A DNA stretch of 64,000 bases from Bacteroidota bacterium (GCA_027592025.1 JAQCIQ010000008.1:18481-82480); one strand, 5' to 3'. Positions 36,147 through 46,229 are shown, counted from the stretch's first letter. Program-made: numbers and translations. Notes: generated by a model from the letters alone, not told the origin.

Positions 36147-36755
36147 CTATTTCCCTTGCTCATATCTTTGAGCAACTTCATTCCAATTAATGATATTGAA
36201 GAAAGCATTGATATAGTCAGGTCTGCGATTTTGATAGTTCAAATAATAGGCATGCTCCCATACATCTAGACCCAAAATAGGCGTGCCACCACAACCAACT
36301 CCTGGCATTAATGGGCAATCTTGATTAGGGGTTGAGCAAACTTTTAGAGAACCATCCGCATGAACGCAAAGCCACGCCCAGCCCGAACCAAATTGCCCAG
36401 CTGCTGCATTAGAAAAAGTTTCTTTGAACGACTCTACCGAGCCAAAAGATGCTTCAATGGCAGTTTTTAAGGCTCCTGAAAGTGATCCGCGATTATTTGG
36501 ACTTATTACTTTCCAAAACAAGTCGTGGTTATAGTATCCACCTGCATTGTTGCGCAAGGCAGCATTTCCCATGTCCATTTGAGTCAATAGTGTCACAATT
36601 GGAGTTCCGTCAAGGCCGGTTCCTTCCATGGCAGAATTTAATTTGGCAGTGTAACCGCTGTGATGCTTAGAGTGATGAATTTCCATTGTTTTGGCATCAA
36701 TGTGAGGTTCTAAAGCATCATAGGCATAACCTAAATCTGGTAATTGGTATGGCAT
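36147..36755 (-). CDS. sodA: Superoxide dismutase (Mn/Fe family, Mn-like)
   Basis: This 202-residue SOD has the metal ligands in [11 protein letters not shown] (His27 region), YYNHDLFW, and [14 protein letters not shown] (Asp and His). Residues that separate the metal types look Mn-like: Gly in NNAGGYYNH and Gln in [11 protein letters not shown]. Cambialistic use is possible. No signal peptide is seen, so it is cytoplasmic. It is convergent with the purF-like gene across a strong terminator. Confidence 0.93.
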   Translation of the reverse strand: MPYQLPDLGYAYDALEPHIDAKTMEIHHSKHHSGYTAKLNSAMEGTGLDGTPIVTLLTQMDMGNAALRNNAGGYYNHDLFWKVISPNNRGSLSGALKTAIEASFGSVESFKETFSNAAAGQFGSGWAWLCVHADGSLKVCSTPNQDCPLMPGVGCGGTPILGLDVWEHAYYLNYQNRRPDYINAFFNIINWNEVAQRYEQGK

Positions 36756-36787
36756 AATAAATAGTTTTTAAAATTAAATTGAATCTT

Positions 36788-36795
36788 CAAATTTA
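36788..36795 (-). promoter_or_regulatory. Promoter -7 element of sod
   Basis: The minus strand reads TAAATTTG (TAnnTTTG) 32 bases before the sod ATG. A TTTG lies 12 bases upstream, which is shorter than the usual spacing of about 19. Confidence 0.33.
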
Positions 36796-36865
36796 CAATT
36801 TTAAGCTCAAACCTCGCTGGCAGATTCGTTAAGAATACCTAAATTGTTAGCTTGAAACCAAACTA

Positions 36866-39800
36866 TTGAAAAACGCTTCTTTCAGAGTATTCAGTGCCTC
36901 AGCAGGCAGCGGAAAAACATATGCTTTGGTGCAATCCTACTTGGAAGTACTTTTGTCAGCTTCTCATCCGTCCGTCTGTAAAAAAATTCTTGCCGTAACC
37001 TTTACTAATAAGGCTGTGGAAGAAATGAAAAGCAGAATCCTTAAAACTCTAGCCGATTTTGCTGATCTTAACATATTACGTGCCCCGAGTCCAATGTTTA
37101 TTAAATTGTCTGATGTCCTCAATTTATCGGCTGAGGTGGTCCACGAAAGATCTAAAAATGGATTGCTTTACATCGCTCACCACTATCACGATTTCAATGT
37201 GTCGACAATAGACCGATTTACCCAGAAAGTTGTCCGAACCTTTGCCCAAGACCTTAAACTATCGCACAATTTTGAAGTTTCTTTGGACCACTCCGCTGTG
37301 CTTGCCGAAGCGGTTGATCGATTTCTTGCTCGAGCTGGCAAAGATTCTTTGCTCACAGAAGTCATGCTCGACTTCACTTTTGAAAAATTAGCTGAAGAAA
37401 AAAGTGCCGACATCAGTTTTGACTTTCAACTAATGTCACAACGCCTGATTTCGGAGAACGATTTGCCTGTGCTGGAGGAATTAAAAACTTTGGGACTCAA
37501 AGACCACCAAATGTTTAAGTCTGTGCTCAAAACCACCATTAAAGATCTTCACAAAAAAGTAAAATCGGTGGCTAAATCAGTACTTCAAAGTATTGAAGAA
37601 CAGGGGATAGATCTCAGTAATTTTCCATATCAAACTTTACCCAATCACTTCAATAAAATAGCCAATGGGGAGATCAAAAATTTGTATGCCAATAAGCTAG
37701 AGGAACAGATTGCTTCAGGCCAAGTGCTCAAAAAAAATGCTTCCAACGAAGATGCGGATAAATTGGAAACAATCCTTCCTGACATTCAAAATGCCTTTCT
37801 GCATCTCAAAACATCCATTCATTTGCTCGGACTCTACACAGATTTCCTAAATAACGTTACGCCATTGTCAGTACTTAGCGGTCTAGAAAAGGAGCTTGAA
37901 CAAATGAAAATGGAACAAAATTTTCTGCTCATTTCAGAGTTTAACAACCTCATCAGCAATCATCTCAAAAAAGAGCCGACAGCCTTTATTTACGAACGTT
38001 TGGGCGAGACCTTTACCCATTATTTTATCGATGAGTTTCAAGACACCTCTATCAAACAATGGGAAAACTTGTTTCCTTTATTGTCACACAGCTTGGCCTC
38101 TGCAGGATCGAGCGTTACTTTAGTAGGAGATGCAAAACAGGCCATATACCGATGGCGTGGCGGAAAGGTGGAACAATTTATGAACTTGAGCAAGTCATCC
38201 CCCTTTTACACCGATTTGGAGCTTACTCCACTTCCCAACAATTATCGCAGCGATTTTCATGTGGTCGACTTCAATAATAAGTTTTTTCAATGTCTGTCAA
38301 AAAAAGTGTTTTCGAATGAAGATCACTCTATGTTGTATGGGCAAAGCGCCCAAGATCCAATAAAAACAGAAGGAGGATACGTCAGCCTTTCCTTTATTGA
38401 AACCTCCACTGAATCCAAAAATGCAGATTATTGTGCCGCCGTATTAGATCGCATTGTTCAATGCAAAAAGAGTGGTTTCGAACTCGGAGACATGGTCATC
38501 TTGGTGCGAAAAAACAAAGAAGGTGTGGCTTTAGCCAGTTTTCTTGCCGAAAACAATATTTCAGTGGTGTCCTCAGAATCTTTGATTCTTTCAAGTTCAT
38601 CAGAAGTAAGATTAATTGTTGCCGTTTTAAAACTGTTGTTAGACCCAAGAAACTTAAATTTAAAATTCGAAATTCTAACTTATTTAGGCCAAACCAACGA
38701 CTCTGTTTGCGATTGGCATTCATTATACCTCAAACACCTCCGATTAAAAGATTGGCAGTTTTTTGAATCTTTGAGCGATTTAGGCGTTCAATTCAATCCC
38801 AATAATTCTTCCACTATGTCATTATACGAGTTGGTAGAAGGCATTGTTTTTGGGTTTGGATTGTCCAATAGGTCTGATGCTTACATTCAATATTTTTTGG
38901 ATGAAGTTTTGCAATTCATGTCTCAAAAATCAGTAGGGCTGTCCGCCTTCTTGGACTATTATGCGCTGAATGAAAGCAAGTTGAGCATCGTTGGAACCAA
39001 ACAATTGGATGCCATTCAAATTATGACCGTCCATTCTGCAAAAGGCTTAGAGTTCCCTGTTGTAATTTTTCCATTTGCTGAACAAAATATTTACAAAGAG
39101 CCTTCTTCCAAATTGTGGTACGATTTGTCCAATACTCCTTTTGACCACATGAAATACTCCTTGGTCAACGCCAACAAAGACCTGCCTTCAACTGGTAGTT
39201 TGGGCAAACAGATTTATGAAGAGCATCGGGCCAATTTGGAGCTAGACAATCTGAACGTTCTATATGTTGCTCTCACCCGAGCAGAGGCTCAACTTCATAT
39301 CATTGGAAACCAAAATCACCAGTCTCACGAGCCGACTTACAGTGGTTTTTTCAAATATTTTTTGGAAGATCAGGGACTATACGATCCACAAAAACTCATT
39401 TACGAGTTTGGCGAAACGTCCAAAGCCATCAGACATTCCGATGATTCTGAAGATACCGTGGAAGCAATCTATTCTTCAATGCGACCCATTACCAGCCTTC
39501 CCGCTCAAATTGTCACTAACGCCTCTTTGATGTGGGACAGCCGACTTGGTCAGGCAATAGAAAAAGGCAATCTTATCCATTGGTATATGGCACAGATCCA
39601 TCAAGAAACCGACATCCCTTTCGCTTCTGAATCGCTACTTCGTCTAGGAATGGCCAATGAATTTCAGAAAAATGAAATTGAAGAAGTCGCTAAGAATATT
39701 GTTCGACATCCGTTGCTACAAACCTTTTACAGCGGAGCTTATGAAACTTTCAACGAAAGGGACATCATCCTCCCCGAAGGTAGAATCATGAGGCCCGATC

Positions 39801-39982
39801 GAATCAATATTATTGACAAACATGCGGTGGTCATTGATTACAAAACTAGTCAGCCCAATCCTAAAGACCAAAATCAACTCAATGAATATCGCGCGGCATT
39901 GAATACAATGGGTTATGAATCTGTGGAAAATATTTTGATTTACATCTCCGAAGACATGTCGCTTGAATTCAAGTCTTTTTAG
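36866..39982 (+). CDS. addA: AddA-like helicase-nuclease (UvrD family with PD-(D/E)XK domain)
   Basis: This 1038-residue protein has superfamily 1 helicase motifs: Walker A SASAGSGKTYAL (residues 10-21), Walker B FIDEFQDTS, VGDAKQAIYRWRGG, MTVHSAKGLEFPVVIFP and VLYVALTRAEAQL. A RecB-type nuclease domain is at the end (GNLIHWYMAQ, then MRPDRINIIDKHAVVIDYKTS). AddAB processes double-strand breaks for RecA. The AddB partner is at 42821. The start must be TTG at 36866, because an in-frame TAG lies at 36848-36850 with no ATG or GTG between. The N-terminus KNASFRVFSASAGSGKT matches relatives. Confidence 0.9.
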   Translation: MKNASFRVFSASAGSGKTYALVQSYLEVLLSASHPSVCKKILAVTFTNKAVEEMKSRILKTLADFADLNILRAPSPMFIKLSDVLNLSAEVVHERSKNGLLYIAHHYHDFNVSTIDRFTQKVVRTFAQDLKLSHNFEVSLDHSAVLAEAVDRFLARAGKDSLLTEVMLDFTFEKLAEEKSADISFDFQLMSQRLISENDLPVLEELKTLGLKDHQMFKSVLKTTIKDLHKKVKSVAKSVLQSIEEQGIDLSNFPYQTLPNHFNKIANGEIKNLYANKLEEQIASGQVLKKNASNEDADKLETILPDIQNAFLHLKTSIHLLGLYTDFLNNVTPLSVLSGLEKELEQMKMEQNFLLISEFNNLISNHLKKEPTAFIYERLGETFTHYFIDEFQDTSIKQWENLFPLLSHSLASAGSSVTLVGDAKQAIYRWRGGKVEQFMNLSKSSPFYTDLELTPLPNNYRSDFHVVDFNNKFFQCLSKKVFSNEDHSMLYGQSAQDPIKTEGGYVSLSFIETSTESKNADYCAAVLDRIVQCKKSGFELGDMVILVRKNKEGVALASFLAENNISVVSSESLILSSSSEVRLIVAVLKLLLDPRNLNLKFEILTYLGQTNDSVCDWHSLYLKHLRLKDWQFFESLSDLGVQFNPNNSSTMSLYELVEGIVFGFGLSNRSDAYIQYFLDEVLQFMSQKSVGLSAFLDYYALNESKLSIVGTKQLDAIQIMTVHSAKGLEFPVVIFPFAEQNIYKEPSSKLWYDLSNTPFDHMKYSLVNANKDLPSTGSLGKQIYEEHRANLELDNLNVLYVALTRAEAQLHIIGNQNHQSHEPTYSGFFKYFLEDQGLYDPQKLIYEFGETSKAIRHSDDSEDTVEAIYSSMRPITSLPAQIVTNASLMWDSRLGQAIEKGNLIHWYMAQIHQETDIPFASESLLRLGMANEFQKNEIEEVAKNIVRHPLLQTFYSGAYETFNERDIILPEGRIMRPDRINIIDKHAVVIDYKTSQPNPKDQNQLNEYRAALNTMGYESVENILIYISEDMSLEFKSF

Positions 39983-39996
39983 GTCTAGGATTTTAG

Positions 39997-40004
39997 TAAA
40001 TTTG
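39997..40004 (+). promoter_or_regulatory. Promoter -7 element of kbl
   Basis: TAAATTTG (TAnnTTTG) ends 23 bases before the kbl ATG at 40028 and just after the addA stop. No -33 TTTG is visible at the normal distance. Confidence 0.38.
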
Positions 40005-40027
40005 ACCATTCATTTCAAGCAAAACCA

Positions 40028-41221
40028 ATGTATAGCAAACTCAAAAATTACCTGCAATCCGAACTCGATGACATTCGTTCCAACGGTCTATTCAAAGAAG
40101 AGCGCATCATCACCTCGCCTCAGGGGGCTGAAATCGAACTGAATACAGGTCAAAAAGTACTGAATTTCTGTTCGAACAACTATCTGGGCCTCTCCTCTCA
40201 CCCAGAAGTAATCGCAGCCGCCAAAGAGGCCCTAGACACTCATGGATTTGGCATGTCTTCAGTTAGATTTATTTGCGGCACACAGGACATTCACAAAGAA
40301 CTTGAGCAAAAAATTGCAAACTTCTATCAAACCGAAGACACCATTCTATACGCTGCCGCTTTTGATGCTAATGGCGGGGTGTTTGAACCCTTGCTTGACG
40401 AAAAGGACGCGATCATTTCTGACAGTTTGAATCATGCTTCTATTATTGATGGGGTGAGGCTATGTAAAGCAAAAAGATACCGCTATCAAAACAGCGACAT
40501 GTCAGACCTCGAAGCTCAACTTATTGCCGCCAATACAGATGGTGCGCGATTTAAATTGATCGTAACCGATGGTGTTTTTTCTATGGATGGCCTCGTAGCA
40601 CCCTTAGATCAAATTTGCGATTTAGCCGAACAATATGAAGCCCTTGTGATGGTAGACGAATGCCATGCTGCTGGTTTTATAGGAGCAACAGGCAGAGGAA
40701 CTCTAGAGGCCAAAAATGTCTTGGGAAGAGTAGATATTATTACAGGCACTTTAGGGAAAGCATTAGGCGGGGCAATGGGAGGTTACACAACGGGTAAAAA
40801 AGAAATCATTGAAATATTACGCCAAAGATCTAGACCTTACTTGTTTTCAAATTCTTTGGCTCCAGCGATCGTTGGTGCTTCTATCAAAGTTTTTGACCTG
40901 CTGTCAACAAATACTTCTCGGAGAGACCAATTGGAATGGAATACCAATTATTTTAAAAAACACATCAAAGCAGCTGGATTTGACATTGTCGATGGCGATA
41001 GCGCCATTGTGCCAATTATGCTTTATGATGCGCAGTTGTCTCAAAACATGGCCAATGAACTTTTACGACTGGGAGTCTATGTGACTGGATTTTTCTATCC
41101 CGTTGTGCCGAAAGAAAAAGCCAGAATTAGGGTTCAGTTATCCTCTGCACACACTCAATTGCATTTGGATAAAGCGATTGCCGCTTTTACTCAAGCAGGA
41201 CGTAAGTTTGGAGTAATTTGA
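40028..41221 (+). CDS. kbl: Glycine C-acetyltransferase (2-amino-3-ketobutyrate CoA ligase)
   Basis: This 397-residue alpha-oxoamine synthase has CSNNYLGLSSHP, VRFICGTQDIHKELE, DECHAAGFIGATGRG and the PLP lysine in ITGTLGKALGGAMGG. It joins glycine and acetyl-CoA or cleaves 2-amino-3-ketobutyrate in threonine breakdown. A serine palmitoyltransferase-like role is possible for relatives, but the Kbl features (FGMSSVRFICGT) fit best. No threonine dehydrogenase gene is next to it. Confidence 0.9.
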   Translation: MYSKLKNYLQSELDDIRSNGLFKEERIITSPQGAEIELNTGQKVLNFCSNNYLGLSSHPEVIAAAKEALDTHGFGMSSVRFICGTQDIHKELEQKIANFYQTEDTILYAAAFDANGGVFEPLLDEKDAIISDSLNHASIIDGVRLCKAKRYRYQNSDMSDLEAQLIAANTDGARFKLIVTDGVFSMDGLVAPLDQICDLAEQYEALVMVDECHAAGFIGATGRGTLEAKNVLGRVDIITGTLGKALGGAMGGYTTGKKEIIEILRQRSRPYLFSNSLAPAIVGASIKVFDLLSTNTSRRDQLEWNTNYFKKHIKAAGFDIVDGDSAIVPIMLYDAQLSQNMANELLRLGVYVTGFFYPVVPKEKARIRVQLSSAHTQLHLDKAIAAFTQAGRKFGVI

Positions 41222-41270
41222 CCTTTATTTTCACCTAAGTCAATATAATTTAGTATTTTTTACGTTCAAA

Positions 41271-41302
41271 TTTGTAATGTAACCTCAAATCTGCTACTTT
41301 TG
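41271..41302 (+). promoter_or_regulatory. Strong Bacteroidota promoter of ompA
   Basis: TTTG at 41271-41274 and TACTTTTG at 41295-41302, separated by 20 bases, match the full consensus TTTG-N19/20-TAnnTTTG. The transcript would start near 41309, which leaves an AT-rich leader of about 30 bases before the ompA ATG at 41339. This is the best promoter in the window and fits an abundant outer-membrane protein. Confidence 0.65.
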
Positions 41303-41338
41303 GGATTATAATTTAAATATTTAAATACTCATATTTCT

Positions 41339-42736
41339 ATGAAAAAGCAAAACTTACTTACGCTTATGGTTTGTTTGTTCTTTGGATTGACTACAGTTAT
41401 GTCTCAAAATAGTGACAATCCTTGGCAAATAACCCTTGGTGTTAACGCGGTAGATTTTTACCCTGTTGGCGGCCATACATCTGTTCAGGGTGGAAATTTA
41501 GAAGGCATTACTGATGTCGGCCACTGGAACACTTTACCCTCCATTTCTTACCTAGGAGTATCAAAAAACATTTCCGGCAATTGGTCTTTGGGTCTTGCAG
41601 GATCAATGAACTCAATTACCCAATGGGGTGCTGCTGAAATCAAAAGCGCTCAGTATTACTCTGCTGATTTGAACATCAAATACAGCTTGGGTAGTTTGAT
41701 AAAAAGCAAAAAGCTTGAGCCATTCGTTGGCTTTGGCGGAAGCTGGGTTGGAGTTGAGCAAAACGATTATTTCAAAGTTGACGGAGACAACATTGGACAG
41801 CCGGCAGCCAATGCTCTTGGCGGATTGTCTGTTTGGTTCTCTGACGGATTTGGTTTAACACTTCAATCTCAGTACAAGCATTCCTTTGGAGAGCGCAAAT
41901 CGGCTCAACATTTCCAACACACCCTTGGAGCAGCTTTACGCTTTGGCGGTAAAGATTCTGATGGTGATGGTGTTTATGACAAAAATGACGATTGTCCAGA
42001 GGTTCCTGGTTTAGCAGCGTTTAACGGCTGTCCAGATACTGACGGAGATGGTATTCAAGACAGTAAAGACGATTGTCCAAATGTTGCAGGCTCTGCTCAA
42101 ATGAACGGTTGCCCTGATTCTGATGGCGACGGCATTGCCGACAGTAAAGACAGCTGTCCAAATGAGGCTGGGACTGCTGCCATGAAAGGTTGTCCAGATG
42201 CTGATAATGACAAAGTCGCCGATAAAGACGACAAATGTCCAAATGAAGCTGGTCCTGCAGCTAACAAAGGTTGTCCTTGGCCAGATTCTGACAACGACGG
42301 CGTTCTTGACAAGGACGACAACTGTCCAAACGAAGCTGGAACCGCTGCCAACAATGGTTGTCCAGAGGTGTCAGTGCCTAACGAAGTGGTTAATCAACTA
42401 ACTAACTACGCTAGAACTATCAATTTCAACACTGGCAAAGCAACATTTAAAGCAGATGCACTACCTGTCCTTAAAGCGATTTCTGCAATCATCAAGGAAT
42501 ATCCTAATGCAAGTTTCGTAATCGAAGGTCATACTGATTCTACTGGCAGTGACGCATTAAACCAACAACTTTCCGAAAAACGCGCGAATACCGTTAAGGA
42601 TTATTTGGTTGAAAATGGCGTTAATGCCTCTCGTTTAACTACTGTAGGTTATGGCGAAACTCGCCCAATCTCTGATAACGCAACTGCTAAAGGCAGAGCC
42701 GAAAACCGTCGCGTTGAAGTTAAATTGCAAGATTAA
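41339..42736 (+). CDS. OmpA-family outer-membrane protein with thrombospondin type 3 repeats
   Basis: This 465-residue exported protein has a signal peptide (about residues 1-22), an N-terminal beta-barrel (about 25-203), five Ca-binding thrombospondin type 3 repeats (DSDGDGVYDKNDDCP and similar, residues 206-342) and a C-terminal OmpA peptidoglycan-binding domain (INFNTGKATFKADALPVL, then VIEGHTDSTGSDALNQQLSEKRA and GYGETRP). It anchors the outer membrane to peptidoglycan. A strong promoter and a clear terminator flank it, so it is a single-gene unit. Confidence 0.95.
   Translation: MKKQNLLTLMVCLFFGLTTVMSQNSDNPWQITLGVNAVDFYPVGGHTSVQGGNLEGITDVGHWNTLPSISYLGVSKNISGNWSLGLAGSMNSITQWGAAEIKSAQYYSADLNIKYSLGSLIKSKKLEPFVGFGGSWVGVEQNDYFKVDGDNIGQPAANALGGLSVWFSDGFGLTLQSQYKHSFGERKSAQHFQHTLGAALRFGGKDSDGDGVYDKNDDCPEVPGLAAFNGCPDTDGDGIQDSKDDCPNVAGSAQMNGCPDSDGDGIADSKDSCPNEAGTAAMKGCPDADNDKVADKDDKCPNEAGPAANKGCPWPDSDNDGVLDKDDNCPNEAGTAANNGCPEVSVPNEVVNQLTNYARTINFNTGKATFKADALPVLKAISAIIKEYPNASFVIEGHTDSTGSDALNQQLSEKRANTVKDYLVENGVNASRLTTVGYGETRPISDNATAKGRAENRRVEVKLQD
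41954..42364 (+). repeat. Five tandem 81-base thrombospondin type 3 units inside ompA
   Basis: Each unit encodes 27 residues of the form D-x-D-x-D-G ... D-D-C-P-N-x-A-G ... G-C-P. Units one to five follow without gaps, except for two extra residues (Trp-Pro) before the fifth. The DNA repeats are diverged, which suggests an old expansion and not recent slippage. Confidence 0.85.
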
Positions 42737-42759
42737 AACTCTGTTTATTTTTCTTAGTG

Positions 42760-42789
42760 AAAAAGCGCTCCATTTTGGGGCGCTTTTTT
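42760..42789 (+). terminator. Rho-independent terminator after ompA
   Basis: AAAAAGCGCTCC, a five-base loop and GGGGCGCTTTTTT form a stem with one G-T pair, followed by T-rich sequence. It lies between ompA and addB on the same strand, so addB needs its own promoter or read-through. Confidence 0.88.
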
Positions 42790-42820
42790 ATTTTAGAGCT
42801 ATTCTAATGAAATTTCTTTA

Positions 42821-45571
42821 ATGACAACTTTTATACAGGATGTGCTGCTCGATTTATCGCGCCAAGGAAAAGATCTTTCTGAGCTAGTATTTGTCTTGCC
42901 CAATAAGCGCTCTGGAATTGTCCTTAAAAATGAAATTGGCTCGGTTAGTCTTAAGGTGCAATTTACCCCAAAGATTTTGGCGATCGAAGAACTGGTGCAA
43001 GAGATTTCCGAACTGCGCCTTGTCTCGCCTACCACCCTGCTGATAGAAACCTATCGGGCTTACTGCGCCAGCTCCTTTCAAGAAAGCCCAGAATCATTTG
43101 ACCAATTTCTAAATTGGGGGCCTCGATTAATTCAAGATTTTGTCGAAATCGACAGGTATCTCATTGAGGTGGATTCTTTGTTTAAAAGTATCCAGCAACT
43201 GAAATCCATCGAGGCGTTTGGTCAAGACCAAAAAACCCCGTTGGTGTCAAATTATCTCAAATTTTGGGAGCAGTTGATGCCTATATACCATCAATTGAAC
43301 AAGACGCTGCTCGAGTCTGGACAGGGCCATCAAGGGCTCATGTACAGAAACGCATTGGAAAATCTTGAGAACTATTTGAATGAGCACCAATCAAAAGAGT
43401 TTGTTTTTTTAGGATTCAATGCGCTTAATGCTTCCGAAGAAATCATTTTTCAAGAATTGCTCAGTCGTGAGATGGGGACTATCTATTGGGACAATGACCA
43501 CTATTTTTTGAACAACGAAATGGAAGAAGCTGGTCTTTTTATGAGAAATTATTTTAACTCTTGGAATTACTATAAGCGAGAGATTCCACTTGGTCTTCGC
43601 AATCATTTCACTGCTCCAAAAAAATTTAAATCAATCGAGACGCCGAAATCGGTCGGTCAGGCGAAATATGTTGGAGGACTCCTTAAATCGTTATGGGAAA
43701 AGAACAAATGTGAAAACACTGCTGTAGTGCTGGCCGATGAAACCCTGCTGCTACCTCTGCTAACGGCTTTGCCTGAAGATATTGATGTGGTCAATATCAC
43801 CATGGGGTTCCCTCTCAAAGCAACCCCAGTTGCTGGATTGCTTTCAAGCATTTTTAATTTGCATATCAACGGTGGGAGCGAAGGATTCTACTACAAATAT
43901 GTCCTGAGCATTCTCTCCAATCCATTGATAGAATCACTTGTTGGTCAGCCAAATAGATTTTGGATTAAGGACTTGACTGGATACATTCAAGAACAAAATC
44001 TGATGTTCATTACAACTGATCAGCTAAGAGCTAAAGCCAATGATAATTTGGAGTGGATCGATTTAATTTTTTCCTATTGGGAGAAGCCTGAGCAAGCGTT
44101 GGATCGATTGGTATTACTTATCGAACTGATAAAAAACAGCATAACCCGAAAAACGCATTCTGATTTTTTTACACTTGAATGCCTTTACAAATATTTCACC
44201 TTACTCAATAGCCTTAAGCTAGAGCTAAAGGATTTTAACGGTGTTCAAAGCATAAAGACCCTCGAGCATCTGTATGAGAGTTTAATGGAAGAGGTCACTT
44301 TAGATTTCAAAGGAGAACCACTGAAAGGCTTGCAAATCATGGGGATTCTGGAATCACGGGTCTTAGACTTTGAAACGGTGATTATCACATCAGTAAATGA
44401 AGGTGTGCTGCCGGCAGGAAAACAGCAGCACTCATTCATTCCCTATGATGTCAAACGCGCCTTTGACCTTCCCACGATCAAAGAAAAGGATGCCATCTAT
44501 GCCTATCATTTTTATCATTTAACACAGCGCGCTTCCGACGTCTTCCTCATTTATGACTCTGCGGTGGATCGGCTTCAAGGCGGTGAGCCCAGTCGATATT
44601 TGTTGCAATTGGCCGTTGGTAAGGTACATCAGATAGCGCACCTAAAAGCAATTGCTCAAACACCAACGCAAAAAGAGCCTGGATTGGTCATACAAAAAAC
44701 ACCCGAAATTGCTAAGGCGCTAGAAGAGCTAGGCTCTTACGGCTACTCTCCCTCGGCCCTTACTTTATACATTAATGACCCTTTCAAGTTTTATCAACGG
44801 TATATTTTAGGACTCGAAGAGTCCGATGAAGTGGAAGAATCAATGGCCGCTAGAACCTTTGGAAACGCCATACACAACACTCTTGAGGCTCTTTATAAAC
44901 CCTTCCAAAACAATTATTTATCGGAAGAGACAATTACAGGAATGACCTCTCAAGTTCCGTTGCTCGCCGAACGGTTTTTTAGAGATCAAATGAAAGGAGC
45001 CGACATCAAAACAGGGAAAAACCTCTTGGCTTTTGAAATTGGGAAACATTACATTCTTCAATCAATCCAAGAAGATTTGAAGCTAATTCAACAGGGGGAT
45101 TCTTTAAAAATTATCAGCGTTGAAGAAAAATTTGAGGCTCTCATTCCCCTATCGGGCTTACCTTTTCAAGTTAAAATTAGGGGGAAAATTGACCGCGTAG
45201 ATCAGCTCAATGGAATCACTCGGATCATAGACTATAAAACTGGAAGTCAAATAACCGCCAGTAGCCTCAAAATAAAAGACTGGTCAAGCCTAACAAATGA
45301 CTACGACAAACATCACAAGTGCTTCCAAATTCTTTGCTATGCCTATTTGTGGCGAGCCAATCATCCCAACACCAGTAGTGTCGAAGGTGGCGTGTTTGCA
45401 CTAAAAAACATTTCGCTAGGACTGATCAGGTTAGGCATTCCTTCTGAAGATGGGAAAACATATAGTCATAGTATTGACCGTGCAGTCCTTGACCAATTTG
45501 AGCAGATTCTGTCCGAATTGGTGTTAACGATTCACAATCCAAAAATACCTTTCGCAACAAGCGAAAAATAA
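42821..45571 (+). CDS. addB: AddB-like PD-(D/E)XK nuclease
   Basis: This 916-residue protein is the partner of the AddA-like protein. The N-terminal half is a degenerate helicase (LVFVLPNKRSG near residue 25, LGFNALNASEEIIF) and the C-terminal part is a nuclease (SPSALTLYINDPFKFYQRYILGL, FGNAIHNTLEALY, then GKIDRVDQLNGITRIIDYKTG). The first motif resembles Walker A only loosely. I do not see the four cysteines of the iron-sulfur cluster found in Firmicute AddB. It is separated from addA by kbl and ompA. Confidence 0.88.
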   Translation: MTTFIQDVLLDLSRQGKDLSELVFVLPNKRSGIVLKNEIGSVSLKVQFTPKILAIEELVQEISELRLVSPTTLLIETYRAYCASSFQESPESFDQFLNWGPRLIQDFVEIDRYLIEVDSLFKSIQQLKSIEAFGQDQKTPLVSNYLKFWEQLMPIYHQLNKTLLESGQGHQGLMYRNALENLENYLNEHQSKEFVFLGFNALNASEEIIFQELLSREMGTIYWDNDHYFLNNEMEEAGLFMRNYFNSWNYYKREIPLGLRNHFTAPKKFKSIETPKSVGQAKYVGGLLKSLWEKNKCENTAVVLADETLLLPLLTALPEDIDVVNITMGFPLKATPVAGLLSSIFNLHINGGSEGFYYKYVLSILSNPLIESLVGQPNRFWIKDLTGYIQEQNLMFITTDQLRAKANDNLEWIDLIFSYWEKPEQALDRLVLLIELIKNSITRKTHSDFFTLECLYKYFTLLNSLKLELKDFNGVQSIKTLEHLYESLMEEVTLDFKGEPLKGLQIMGILESRVLDFETVIITSVNEGVLPAGKQQHSFIPYDVKRAFDLPTIKEKDAIYAYHFYHLTQRASDVFLIYDSAVDRLQGGEPSRYLLQLAVGKVHQIAHLKAIAQTPTQKEPGLVIQKTPEIAKALEELGSYGYSPSALTLYINDPFKFYQRYILGLEESDEVEESMAARTFGNAIHNTLEALYKPFQNNYLSEETITGMTSQVPLLAERFFRDQMKGADIKTGKNLLAFEIGKHYILQSIQEDLKLIQQGDSLKIISVEEKFEALIPLSGLPFQVKIRGKIDRVDQLNGITRIIDYKTGSQITASSLKIKDWSSLTNDYDKHHKCFQILCYAYLWRANHPNTSSVEGGVFALKNISLGLIRLGIPSEDGKTYSHSIDRAVLDQFEQILSELVLTIHNPKIPFATSEK

Positions 45572-45575
45572 GAGA

Positions 45576-46172
45576 CTAGGTGGGGATGCTGTTTTTGTGC
45601 AAGCGAGACACATATTTGCCAATCACGTCGAACTCCAAATTGACCAATGACCCTTCCTTCAATAGAAAAAAATTGGTGTGCTCATAAGTAAAAGGAATGA
45701 TCGCCACGCTGAAACTATCCCTGTCCGAATCGACTACGGTTAGGCTAACTCCGTTGACAGTGATGGAGCCCTTTTCAATGGTAAAATTTCCAAGCGAGGC
45801 ATCGTATTGGAACCGAAAAGTCCAGCTCCCATTGTTTTCATGCACAGAGATACACTTACCAATCTGATCTACATGTCCTTGAACCATATGTCCGTCCAGT
45901 CGGTCTCCTAGCTTTAGCCCTCTTTCCAAATTGATCAAATCACCAACATGCCAATTGCCGATAGTCGTCTTGTCAATGGTCTCCTTTATTGCCGTAACTG
46001 TATATTGGCTCTGAGATTTATTGACAACCGTCAAACAAATTCCATTGTGAGCAACGCTCTGATCAACTTTTAACTCATCCGAAAATTGAGCCTCCATCGT
46101 TAGACGCAAATTTCCCGAGTCCATCTCTACAGACTTGACTTTGCCCATCTCCTCAATGATTCCTGTAAACAT
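45576..46172 (-). CDS. ribE: Riboflavin synthase alpha chain
   Basis: Riboflavin synthase dismutates two lumazine molecules to riboflavin. The 198-residue protein has the two internal lumazine-binding repeats, the first opening MFTGIIEEMGKV and the second at GHMVQGHVDQIGKC. It is convergent with addB (gap of four bases) and divergent from pdxA. A small hairpin at 45550-45566 (TTTCGC/GCGAAA) inside the addB end may help to stop ribE transcription. Confidence 0.95.
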   Translation of the reverse strand: MFTGIIEEMGKVKSVEMDSGNLRLTMEAQFSDELKVDQSVAHNGICLTVVNKSQSQYTVTAIKETIDKTTIGNWHVGDLINLERGLKLGDRLDGHMVQGHVDQIGKCISVHENNGSWTFRFQYDASLGNFTIEKGSITVNGVSLTVVDSDRDSFSVAIIPFTYEHTNFFLLKEGSLVNLEFDVIGKYVSRLHKNSIPT

Positions 46173-46229
46173 TGGTTCTGTTTCATTAGTTTTGTGTCAC
46201 GAAAGTACAAAACATATTTTGCTTTGGCC

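Noticed and set aside
42021..42354. Repetitive minus-strand frames opposite the ompA repeats
   Set aside because: They mirror the five 81-base thrombospondin repeats. The coding frame is clearly the ompA strand.
41954..42364. Tandem repeat as a CRISPR array
   Set aside because: Units are coding, in frame, diverged and without unique spacers; they encode thrombospondin type 3 repeats.
36866..45571. AddA and AddB-like proteins as a novel defence system
   Set aside because: Their domain order (UvrD helicase plus PD-(D/E)XK; inactive helicase plus nuclease) is that of the common AddAB repair enzyme.
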